From Microbacteriaceae bacterium (GTDB lineage Bacteria > Actinomycetota > Actinomycetes > Actinomycetales > Microbacteriaceae), in NCBI GenBank assembly GCA_009780695.1, contig WQZN01000004.1, positions 1-64,000 of the forward strand: DNA of 64,000 nt, in the 5' to 3' direction. Every line of letters starts with the position of its first letter. The stretch's first letter is position 1. This document shows positions 38,011 through 44,958 of this stretch, in pieces. The notes beneath the pieces were generated by a model. It had not been told where the DNA came from and searched no databases. It was given only the letters and a program-made list of their open reading frames with translations. Position numbers and translations under genes: made by a program.

Positions 38011-38037
38011 TGGACTAAGTCAGGTGGACTAAGTGTA
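38011..38037. promoter_or_regulatory. toxin-antitoxin promoter with direct repeat
   Basis: TGGACTAAGT occurs twice (38011-38020 and 38025-38034), 14 bases apart. On the minus strand TACACT (38037-38032) is a candidate -10 box. The repeats are plausible sites for autoregulation by the Phd-type antitoxin. Confidence 0.55.
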
Positions 38038-38246
38038 TGTCTCATGACCGCAAGCTACCCACGGCCCCTGACGCGCCGACGGGCCGGCGCGGGCTGCATG
38101 GGGCAACCAGCAGCGGCCCGGGGCTGTGCTGGGGAAGATCCTCGTGATCACCGGGCCAGGGCGGCCACGAGGAGCAACACCGCGCCGAGAGCGTAGGCGC
38201 CACGCATCCGGCCGCAGGATCGCCTGTTACGCGTCCAGCAATGCCG

Positions 38247-39074
38247 TCAGACGACGGCCGCGAACTGCACCGCGGCAATCGCGGCGGCGGTGACGAGGGC
38301 GCCGCCCCACACCGCGCGCGCGAACCAGGCGCGCTGCACCTCGACGCGCAGCGTCTCGAAGACCTCGGGGTCGAAGGCGGGCAGCCGGCTCTGGAACATG
38401 GCGCCGCGCCAGGTGGAGGTCTGGCTCGCGACATCCGCGATCGTGCTCACCTGCGCGGCGCTCAGCACAGTGCTCTCGCCGGCCAGCCAGCCGCGCACGG
38501 TGCGCTCGCAGGTCACCGCGACGTCGTCGGGCTGGTCGCGCACGGTCAGCGACTTCGGCGAGACCGCGACCAGGACGCCGCGCACCGGCACGTTCATGCC
38601 GACCGCCCGGGTCAGGCCGAGCGCCGCATCGGTCGCGACGTTCCGCGACTGCGTGATGTAGGGGCGCTCGGCGCCGTTCACATAGAGCTGTGCCCCACGG
38701 ACATCTCGCCGGACGTCGATCGTCGCGCCGTGCTGGTGCACCGCGTCGACGACGAACACGCCGCCCGGGCCGATCACGAGGTGGTCGACGGTCTGCCCCC
38801 GGTCGCCGACGGGCACGCTGTGCAGAACGGCCCAGTCGGGCCCGAGCTTCGCCAGCTCGGCAGCGACGTGCTGCTCGCCGACCGCGTTCGAGTACCACTT
38901 GCGCGACTGCTCGGTGAGCGGGCCCACGCCGAACACCTTCGCGAACAGCGATCGCGGGGGCGCTTGCCGCTGCGCGGCGAGGCAGGCCGAGATGGCGGAT
39001 GCCGCAGGCAGTCTCGCCTCGAACCTCCGCTGCGCCCCCTCAGCCGCACGGTGTGCAGCACGCAGATCGGTCAC
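38247..39074 (-). CDS. NERD domain-containing protein
   Basis: 275-residue protein. A basic, Ala-rich N-terminus is followed by a NERD (nuclease-related) domain at about 70-175: NAVGEQHVAAELAKLG, VDHLVIGPGGVFVVDA. In typical NERD proteins a Lys follows this Asp; here the sequence is VVDAVHQHG, so the catalytic residue is doubtful. A C-terminal hydrophobic segment (last 25 residues) is a probable membrane anchor. The GTG start precedes TDLRAAHRAAEG. Function unproven. Confidence 0.82.
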   Translation of the reverse strand: MTDLRAAHRAAEGAQRRFEARLPAASAISACLAAQRQAPPRSLFAKVFGVGPLTEQSRKWYSNAVGEQHVAAELAKLGPDWAVLHSVPVGDRGQTVDHLVIGPGGVFVVDAVHQHGATIDVRRDVRGAQLYVNGAERPYITQSRNVATDAALGLTRAVGMNVPVRGVLVAVSPKSLTVRDQPDDVAVTCERTVRGWLAGESTVLSAAQVSTIADVASQTSTWRGAMFQSRLPAFDPEVFETLRVEVQRAWFARAVWGGALVTAAAIAAVQFAAVV

Positions 39075-39225
39075 CTTGCCTTTTCTATGTCACCTGATAT
39101 GGGGAAGGTCAGCCCCAACCCGGGTGTCCTCCGAGCGGGGGACAGACGACGCGGTCTGTACCGCCTCCGCTGCCCAAGTTAATTGCCGCCCCGGACGCTT
39201 GTCACGAGTGTTACGGCGTGTCGAG

Positions 39226-39891
39226 TCAGTCGGTCTTCTTGGGGCCTCCGATGAAGAAGTGCGGCCGTGCCCCGGGCTCGCCGCCGAACCAGAAGACCGT
39301 GCCGTCGCCGACGCTCCAGAATTGGCGACCCGCTGAGGTGCGGGCCCGGAACTGACCCTGGGCGTCGCTCGATTTCTTCCAGTCGAGACGCGACCCGTCG
39401 GTGAACGCCATGACGAGCTCGCTCGTCTCGGGGCACAGCGCCGCGGTCTCGATCGTGTTGGCGATCAGACGGTCGAAAGCCATCCAGAGCGTGCCGGACC
39501 GGCGGTCGGCCGGATCGACCTCGAGCTCGGCGCCGGCCGGGTCGGTGACGGTGAAGGGCCCCGCGAAGTAGATGTCGCCGCTGCGGGTCTGCAGCGTAAT
39601 GCTGTCGACGTGGGCGGCGACGCCGTAGACGCTGCCCGAGACCGCGAGGTCGAGCAGTCGCTTGTCGTCGCCCTCATGCCCGTCGAGCTCGCCGAACTCG
39701 GGCGCGGCCGGCCGCTCGTTCCCCTGCCAGCCCTGGGGGATCGGGTAGCTGCCGTCGGGGTTGCGGATGATGCGCGACTGGTACGAGTCGGGCACAGCCG
39801 GATTGCCGCGGAGGTCGATCGGCCGGCCGGCGCGATCGGTGAACTCGACGTAGCCGTAGAGGTTCTGCAGCTGCTCTGCCCGGTCGGTCAT
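39226..39891 (-). CDS. putative immunity protein (DUF6188-like architecture)
   Basis: 221-residue soluble protein. Residues 10-58 (GYVEFTDRAGRPIDLRG and SRIIRNPDGSYPIPQGWQG) are clearly homologous to the last 45 residues of the preceding gene's product. The rest, with two repeated strands ending in VMAFTDGSRLDWKK and VFWFGG, resembles DUF6188 proteins found near polymorphic toxins. GGAGA lies ahead of the ATG, 16 bases after the preceding stop. The immunity role is inference from position and shared tail. Confidence 0.7.
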   Translation of the reverse strand: MTDRAEQLQNLYGYVEFTDRAGRPIDLRGNPAVPDSYQSRIIRNPDGSYPIPQGWQGNERPAAPEFGELDGHEGDDKRLLDLAVSGSVYGVAAHVDSITLQTRSGDIYFAGPFTVTDPAGAELEVDPADRRSGTLWMAFDRLIANTIETAALCPETSELVMAFTDGSRLDWKKSSDAQGQFRARTSAGRQFWSVGDGTVFWFGGEPGARPHFFIGGPKKTD

Positions 39892-39907
39892 CTGGTCTCC
39901 TTCGTGG

Positions 39908-41014
39908 TCAATTCCCCCACCCCTTCGGGATGGGGAAGCTTCCGTCCGTGTTCCGGACGATGTGGGTCATGTCGGGGCCGGTGTGGGTCTTCATGCTGAG
40001 GTCGAGCGGCTGACCGCCCGGGTTCTCGAACACCACGTCGCCGTTGGGGTAGCGGTTGTTCCATGCCGGCCGCATCACGCGCAGGCTGCGGCCGTCGGGG
40101 GCACGGTAGATCAGGCCCTTCCCGTTCCTCGTGGGTTCCACCGTCCAGTCCTTGCCGGTGCCCGGCATCTCGCCGGGCGGCTCGTCGCCCCACACCCTGT
40201 CACCGATGAACGGCCGGTCGCCGGGTTTCTCCCCAAGGGCGCGCAGCACGTGCTGACAGCCTTCGCCGTGCACCTCGGGGGAACAGGGCTGATAGTCCGT
40301 GATGCGGTCCGGGTCGCCGTGCTTGCCGGTCTTCCTGCCCTTCTCGGGGCCCGGCCCGGCGGGGCTCGCGGTCGAGCCGCCCATCGAGAGCACCAGGCCC
40401 GCGACGCCGAGAAGGCCTGCTGTCGTCGCGGCCCCCGCGACCCACACTCCGGTCGCAGCGGCGGCGCCGGCCGCCTCGAGCCCCGACGCGATGGCCGAGC
40501 CGACGGCGCGGGCGCCGTTCACGAAATCCGCGAAGTCGGGGATGCCGGCCGAGACCGGCCCGGGTGCGACCAGCGTCGCGGGGCGCACGGCGAGGCCTCC
40601 GCCGTGCTTCACGGCCTGCGGCGTCGGGCACGGCAGGCCGACCGAGCCCGCCTCACCGCCCCGGATCGCGGCGATGCCGGCGGCGATCGAGGCGATGGTC
40701 GCGTCGGCGCGCGTGCCCCAGCTCGGGTCGTCCGGGTGCGCCTCCGCCTCCCACTGCAGCAGGCGCAGGTGGGCGGTCTCCGAGGCGAGGGCGGCGTGCA
40801 GCTCGTCCGCCGCGGCGAGCAGACCGGTCGACAGCCGATGGGCCGGCCCGACATACCGCCCCACCGCGAGCTGCGTGCCGGGGGAGTCGAGCGCCGCCGG
40901 CAGCAGCTGCCACGCCGCTTCGGCATCGCCGGCGGCGTCGTCCAGCCGGGCGACGGCGGCGCGGTAGTCTGCGGCTGCATCCGCGAGCGGGCCGAGATCG
41001 AGCGTGGTCGTCAT
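39908..41014 (-). CDS. ESX-like helical protein with polymorphic-toxin-like C-terminal domain
   Basis: 368-residue protein. The N-terminal 110 residues are helical and Ala/Glu-rich, like ESX/LXG-type substrates (LDLGPLADAAADYRAAVARL). A Gly/Ala-rich hydrophobic segment (about 200-230) follows, then the C-terminal domain with GKDWTVEPTRNGKGLIYRA, RVMRPAWNNRYPNGDVVF and RNTDGSFPIPKGW. Such tails occur in polymorphic toxins; I do not name the family with certainty. The ATG overlaps the stop of the small helical partner gene by 4 bases. Confidence 0.72.
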   Translation of the reverse strand: MTTTLDLGPLADAAADYRAAVARLDDAAGDAEAAWQLLPAALDSPGTQLAVGRYVGPAHRLSTGLLAAADELHAALASETAHLRLLQWEAEAHPDDPSWGTRADATIASIAAGIAAIRGGEAGSVGLPCPTPQAVKHGGGLAVRPATLVAPGPVSAGIPDFADFVNGARAVGSAIASGLEAAGAAAATGVWVAGAATTAGLLGVAGLVLSMGGSTASPAGPGPEKGRKTGKHGDPDRITDYQPCSPEVHGEGCQHVLRALGEKPGDRPFIGDRVWGDEPPGEMPGTGKDWTVEPTRNGKGLIYRAPDGRSLRVMRPAWNNRYPNGDVVFENPGGQPLDLSMKTHTGPDMTHIVRNTDGSFPIPKGWGN

Positions 41015-41301
41015 GACAGGGCGCCCGCGACCTCGGCATCGTCGCGCTCGAGCTCGGCGGCCGCGGCGTTCAGCGCGTCGGCGACCTGGCCGATGTGGCC
41101 GCAGATCGCCGACCCCGAACCGGTGCGGGCGGCCCAGTACCGCGCGAGCGCGGCGTGCACGTCGGGCGAGGGGCCCGCCCGCAGGAGCAGCTCGCCGAAG
41201 GCCAGGGTCGCCGCCTGCTCGGCGTCGCGCGCCGCGGCCGAAGCCGAGCGCAGGCGGCTCACCAGGCTCGCGACGGTCGGGGCATCCATTCGCGTCGTCA
41301 T
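41011..41301 (-). CDS. small helical protein (WXG-like partner)
   Basis: 96-residue, wholly helical, Ala-rich protein: ASLVSRLRSASAAARDAEQAATLAFGELL, then GSAICGHIGQVADALNAAAAELERDD. Its length and helix-turn-helix layout fit ESX/WXG100-type secreted partners, though the exact WXG triplet is absent. It is the first gene of a three-gene set and overlaps the toxin-like gene by 4 bases, so it may help export it. An earlier start is unlikely because the upstream frame crosses the divergent promoter region. Confidence 0.65.
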   Translation of the reverse strand: MTTRMDAPTVASLVSRLRSASAAARDAEQAATLAFGELLLRAGPSPDVHAALARYWAARTGSGSAICGHIGQVADALNAAAAELERDDAEVAGALS

Positions 41302-41403
41302 GGCTGAGGACGCTACGAAGGCAACGCGACCCCGCGTTCGGCCATCGGCCCGAACGGGGGAGAACGGGGATGATTTCGCGCCTGTGCTGGGGAAGATGGA
41401 CGC

Positions 41404-42435
41404 ATGGGCTGGGACGAGGTCGCCCGCGTCGCCACGCAGCGCGGGCATGCGGCATCCCTCGTCGTCATGAAGGGCGACGAGATCGTCTTCGAGCAGCACA
41501 CCGGTGCCGACGAGCACGCGCTCTTCTATTCCTTCAGCGTCAGCAAGCCGTTCACCGCACTCGCGGTGCATCTGCTCGCCCAGCGCGGGGCGCTCGCCCT
41601 CGACGACCCGATCGCGCGCTATTGGCCGGAATATGCCCAAAACGGAAAATACGAGGTCACGGTCCGTCACGTGCTCACGCATCGCAACGGGGCGCCGTAT
41701 TCAACGGGCACGGCGATCGGCGACGCGATGCGGATGTCCGACTGGCGGCGCTCGGTCGACGCCGCTGCTTCAGCCCGCCCCAGACACCGCCCGGGTGCCG
41801 TGGTCGCCTATGAACTGCTGAGCTTCGGCTTCGTCCTCGGCGAGCTCGTGCGGCGGGTCGACGGGCGGCCGATCGCGCGCTTCGTCGGCGAGGAGCTGCT
41901 CGTGCCCCTCGGCCTCGACGACACGTTCCTCGGGCTTGCGACCGATGCGTGGAGTCGGCGCGTCCCCCTCGTCACAGGCCACCCGGTCGAACATATGCGT
42001 GCCGCGGCATTCAATCACCGCAGCGTCCGCGAGGCGGTGATCCCGGCGGCGGGAATCCAGACCACCGCGCGCGACCTCGCCACGTTCTATCGCGCGCTGC
42101 TGCGGGGCGGCGACGGGGTGATCCCTCGTGAGGTGATCACCGCGGCGCGGGATGTCTCATCCGACGGCGACCGGGACCGGGTCATCGGCCACACCATGCG
42201 CTGGGGCACCGGTTTCCAACTGGGCTTCCCGGGCCAGGTGCGGCCGATGGGCACCGGGGCATCCGCCCTCGCCTTCGGTCACAACGGCAGCGCCGTCTGT
42301 AACGTCTGGGCGGACCCGGAGCGCGACCTCGTCTTCGCCTGGGCGAACAACGTGATCCTGCCGCGGCGCGCCGGCCTGGAGCACATCTCGCGCCTGTCCG
42401 ACGCCGTGATCGACGCCACGGCCCCGACGTCGTGA
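41404..42435 (+). CDS. serine hydrolase of the beta-lactamase (class C/EstB) family
   Basis: 343-residue penicillin-binding-like hydrolase. The active-site SxxK is SVSK (Ser45, Lys48), the tyrosine motif is YELL in VVAYELLSFG (the usual YxN third residue is not Asn), and FGHNGSAVCNVW replaces the KTG box, as in EstB-type esterases. No signal peptide is visible. It may hydrolyse esters or peptides. It is divergent from the ESX-like set across about 100 bases. Confidence 0.85.
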   Translation: MGWDEVARVATQRGHAASLVVMKGDEIVFEQHTGADEHALFYSFSVSKPFTALAVHLLAQRGALALDDPIARYWPEYAQNGKYEVTVRHVLTHRNGAPYSTGTAIGDAMRMSDWRRSVDAAASARPRHRPGAVVAYELLSFGFVLGELVRRVDGRPIARFVGEELLVPLGLDDTFLGLATDAWSRRVPLVTGHPVEHMRAAAFNHRSVREAVIPAAGIQTTARDLATFYRALLRGGDGVIPREVITAARDVSSDGDRDRVIGHTMRWGTGFQLGFPGQVRPMGTGASALAFGHNGSAVCNVWADPERDLVFAWANNVILPRRAGLEHISRLSDAVIDATAPTS

Positions 42436-42536
42436 ACGTCGACGGACCCCCGGAACGAATGAATGTCGGTGGTCGCTCCTAGCCTCGAAGAGTAGGGAAA
42501 CCGCCCGGTTTCCGCGTCGTTTCGGGAGGGCTTGAG

Positions 42537-42722
42537 ATGTCGCACAACACCATGTCGCCGAGGGAGAAGCGCGAGTACGCCGACTGGATCCTCGAGCTCA
42601 ATCAGAAGGCGCACTACGCCAAGCAGAAGTCGACCAACGAGTACTGGCACCGCATGACCGAGCGGCTGTTGAGCGCGTTCGGCGCCGGCAACCCCGACGG
42701 TGAGCTCAGCCCTCGACGATGA
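42537..42722 (+). CDS. small hypothetical protein
   Basis: 61-residue basic and polar protein, probably helical (REKREYADWILELNQKAHYAKQKS). GGGAGGG lies 8 bases ahead of the ATG. It converges on the TetR gene with a 17-base overlap. No known family. Its size and clean ribosome site make it believable, but it is not certain. Confidence 0.55.
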   Translation: MSHNTMSPREKREYADWILELNQKAHYAKQKSTNEYWHRMTERLLSAFGAGNPDGELSPRR

Positions 42723-43278
42723 GCCGCACGGCGCGCACGATCTGCTCGCGGATGCGGGCGTGGTCGAACTCGGGTGACCCGTAGGGGAAGGCCGGCACCC
42801 AGGCGGTCGCGAGAGACATGACGAGGGTGAGCAGGAATTCTGCGTCCCACTCCGCGTTCAGGGCGCCTTCCTGTTGCGCCTCGCGCAGCAGAGCGACCTT
42901 GCGGGCGAGCTTGTCCGATCGCGCGGCCGGCTCCGCGGCATCGGGGTCGAGCTTGGCCCACACGAGCAGGCGGATGACGTCGGGGTTCGCCATCACGAAG
43001 TCGAAGGTCTGGCCGGTGAACTCGGCGAGGTCGCCCGGCGTGAGGGGGTTGTCCTCGTAGACGAGCGCCAGGCGGTGCTTCATCGTCTGCTCGAAGAGGC
43101 CCTCTTTGCTGCCGAAATAGATGTAGATCAGGTTCTTGTTGCAGCCGGCGGTCTTGGCGATGCGGTCCACGCGCGAGCCGGCGACGCCGAAGCTCGAGAA
43201 CTCGGCGAACGCGGCGTCGAGGATGCGCTGCCGCGTGGCCTCGGCGCGGCCCCCCGCCGACTGCTCTGCCTCAGACAT
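42706..43278 (-). CDS. TetR family transcriptional regulator
   Basis: 190-residue repressor. The helix-turn-helix at about 15-60 has RQRILDAAFAEFSSFG, VDRIAKTAGCNKNLIYIYF and SKEGLFEQTM. The C-terminal domain is the TetR_C type seen beside oxidoreductases. It is divergent from an aldo/keto reductase, and two TTAGTC-type palindromes overlap the reductase promoter, so repression of that gene is very likely. Confidence 0.92.
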   Translation of the reverse strand: MSEAEQSAGGRAEATRQRILDAAFAEFSSFGVAGSRVDRIAKTAGCNKNLIYIYFGSKEGLFEQTMKHRLALVYEDNPLTPGDLAEFTGQTFDFVMANPDVIRLLVWAKLDPDAAEPAARSDKLARKVALLREAQQEGALNAEWDAEFLLTLVMSLATAWVPAFPYGSPEFDHARIREQIVRAVRLIVEG

Positions 43279-43318
43279 CCGCTCACCTCACTCTCACTCT
43301 CGCTTTCAAGACTAGTTC

Positions 43319-43368
43319 TTGACTAAACGGTTAGTCTGCGCGTATGGTTTGACTAACCAGATAGTTAG
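43319..43368 (+). promoter_or_regulatory. aldo/keto reductase promoter with two TetR operators
   Basis: TTGACT (43319-43324) and TATGGT (43343-43348) are separated by 18 bases and form a good -35/-10 pair. GACTAA-ACGG-TTAGTC (43321-43336) overlaps the -35 region. A second site, GACTAACC...GTTAG (43351-43368), overlaps the transcription start. Both face the divergent TetR gene. Confidence 0.75.
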
Positions 43369-43377
43369 GACAAGACG

Positions 43378-44268
43378 ATGACTCTCCCCGGTGGAACCCT
43401 GACCCTCGCCCCCGACCTCACGATCCATCGCATGGGCTACGGTGCGATGCAGCTGCCCGGGCACGGTGTGTGGGGCCCGCCGCGCGACCGCGACGAGGCG
43501 ATCGCCGTGCTGCGTGCCGCCGTCGAAGCGGGCATCGACCACATCGACACGGCCGACTTCTATGGCAAGAGCGTCTCGAACGAGCTGATCCGCGCCGCAC
43601 TGCACCCCTACGGCGACGAGCTGCACATCGTCACCAAGGTCGGCGCGACCCGGTCGGACGACGGCGGGTGGGTCCACCTGCGCACCTCCGAGGCGGTCGT
43701 CGCGCAGGTGCACGACAACCTCGCCTCGCTCGGCCTCGAGACGATCGACGTCGTGAACCTGCGCATGGGCTCGGCCGAGGGCTATGGCGAGGAATCGATC
43801 GCCGACCGCATCGGCGCTCTCGTCGAGCTGCAGCAGCAGGGCAAGGTCAAGCACATCGGCCTCAGCATGGTCACCGAGGCGCAGCTCGCCGAGGCGCTCG
43901 AGATCACGCCGATCGTGACCGTGCAGCAGTACTACAACCTCGTGGTGCGCGGCGACGAGAGCATGCTGCGTCGCACGGCCGAGCTCGGCATCGCCTATGT
44001 GCCGTTCTTCCCCCTCGGCGGCTTCACGCCGCTGCAGTCGGGCGTGCTCGCCGACGTCGCGGCCCGCCTCGGCGCGAGCTCGCAGCAGGTCGCGCTGGCG
44101 TGGCTGCTGCAGCGCTCGGCGAACATCGCGCTGATCCCCGGCACGTCGAGCCGTGCGCACCTCGCGGAGAACATCGCGGCGGCATCGATCGAGCTGAGTG
44201 CGGATGTCGTCGCCGAGCTCGACGCGATCGCCTCGGCCGGCGGCGCGGGCGAGGTCGACGCCGCGTAG
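43378..44268 (+). CDS. aldo/keto reductase
   Basis: 296-residue NADPH-dependent TIM-barrel oxidoreductase that reduces aldehydes or ketones. Catalytic tetrad signatures: DHIDTADFYGKSVSNELI (Asp and Tyr), LHIVTKVGATR (Lys) and KHIGLSMVTE. C-terminal IALIPGTSSRAHLAENIAA binds the cofactor. The ATG follows AGGA at a 7-base distance. Expression is likely controlled by the divergent TetR protein. Confidence 0.93.
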   Translation: MTLPGGTLTLAPDLTIHRMGYGAMQLPGHGVWGPPRDRDEAIAVLRAAVEAGIDHIDTADFYGKSVSNELIRAALHPYGDELHIVTKVGATRSDDGGWVHLRTSEAVVAQVHDNLASLGLETIDVVNLRMGSAEGYGEESIADRIGALVELQQQGKVKHIGLSMVTEAQLAEALEITPIVTVQQYYNLVVRGDESMLRRTAELGIAYVPFFPLGGFTPLQSGVLADVAARLGASSQQVALAWLLQRSANIALIPGTSSRAHLAENIAAASIELSADVVAELDAIASAGGAGEVDAA

Positions 44269-44290
44269 CACCGGCGCCGGGCGGCGGCGG

Positions 44291-44321
44291 GTCTCCATTC
44301 GGCCTGGCGGCCTCAGTCGAC
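44291..44321 (+). repeat. 31-bp dispersed repeat, copy 1
   Basis: This 31-base sequence begins GTCTCCATTCGGCCTGGCGG and occurs again in reverse complement at 58799-58829. A shorter part (GGCTCAGTCGACCGGCGG) is also found near 6672. Confidence 0.85.
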
Positions 44322-44368
44322 CGGCGGAGAGCGGAACGACCTCAGTCGACCAGCGGAGGGCGGGGCGG
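44311..44368 (+). repeat. 29-bp tandem repeat
   Basis: Two imperfect units of 29 bases start CCTCAGTCGACC at 44311 and 44340, with a decayed third unit behind. The period equals that of the repeat at 58751, so both belong to one repeat family. Confidence 0.8.
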
Positions 44369-44406
44369 GCTCGGTCGAGGAATGGAAAGCGGAACGTGGG
44401 GCGGGC

Positions 44407-44697
44407 TCAGCGGAGCACTTCGAGAGTGACATCCACGGGCCCGCCCGGGGTCAGGCCGTTGCGGGCCCTGACCTCCTTCTTGATCGGCAGCACGAAGGTG
44501 CCGCGACCGTCGTCGGGGAACACGGAGGTCCGCCATGTCACGTGCCCGACCGTCGCCTCGACCTTGACCGAGCCGAAGCCGCCCGGGATCAGCGGCATCG
44601 CGGTGATCCGATCCGACACCTCGGTCGGCAGATCGACGAAGAACCAGTTGGCGCGCGCCGACCACTCGTAGAGCTCGCTCGTGAACTTCTCTGGCAT
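44407..44697 (-). CDS. DUF1905 domain protein
   Basis: 96-residue soluble protein with the DUF1905 fold: a core of strands WSARANWFFVDLPTEVSDRI, GSVKVEATVGHVTWRTSVF and GTFVLPIKKEVRARNGLTPG with the conserved KxxR stretch. Function unknown. The start ATG at 44697 begins the conserved first strand. The gene is alone between two intergenic regions with repeats. Confidence 0.85.
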   Translation of the reverse strand: MPEKFTSELYEWSARANWFFVDLPTEVSDRITAMPLIPGGFGSVKVEATVGHVTWRTSVFPDDGRGTFVLPIKKEVRARNGLTPGGPVDVTLEVLR

Positions 44698-44958
44698 CCG
44701 GATGGCCCGTTCTTCGGCATTGTTGACGGCGGAGACAGCGACCAGCAAAGCACGGGTTCGGCGCATCGAGTGCGTCTATCGGTGCCGGATTTGCAGAACG
44801 TGCGCCGGGGCTCTGCGACTGACGAGAGCGTCCCTCGTTTTGGGGTGGTTGTGGGTCTTGCTCCGTTTCTGTGTTTTCGCTTGGAATGTGTTCAGCGAGC
44901 GATAAGCGCCAGGTTTCAGGCGGTGGGGGTTCTCGTGCTTGGGCTGAGGGGTTAGCCG

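Noticed and set aside
38148-38207. 19-codon hydrophobic mini-gene on the minus strand (MRGAYALGAVLLLVAALAR)
   Set aside because: Looks like a small membrane peptide but has no Shine-Dalgarno sequence and no support beyond composition. The gap 38001-38246 otherwise holds nothing I can defend.
44882-44887. TTGGAA as -35 box of the RHS gene
   Set aside because: No -10 hexamer at a proper distance; the promoter of the RHS gene could not be placed in the 44698-44958 gap.
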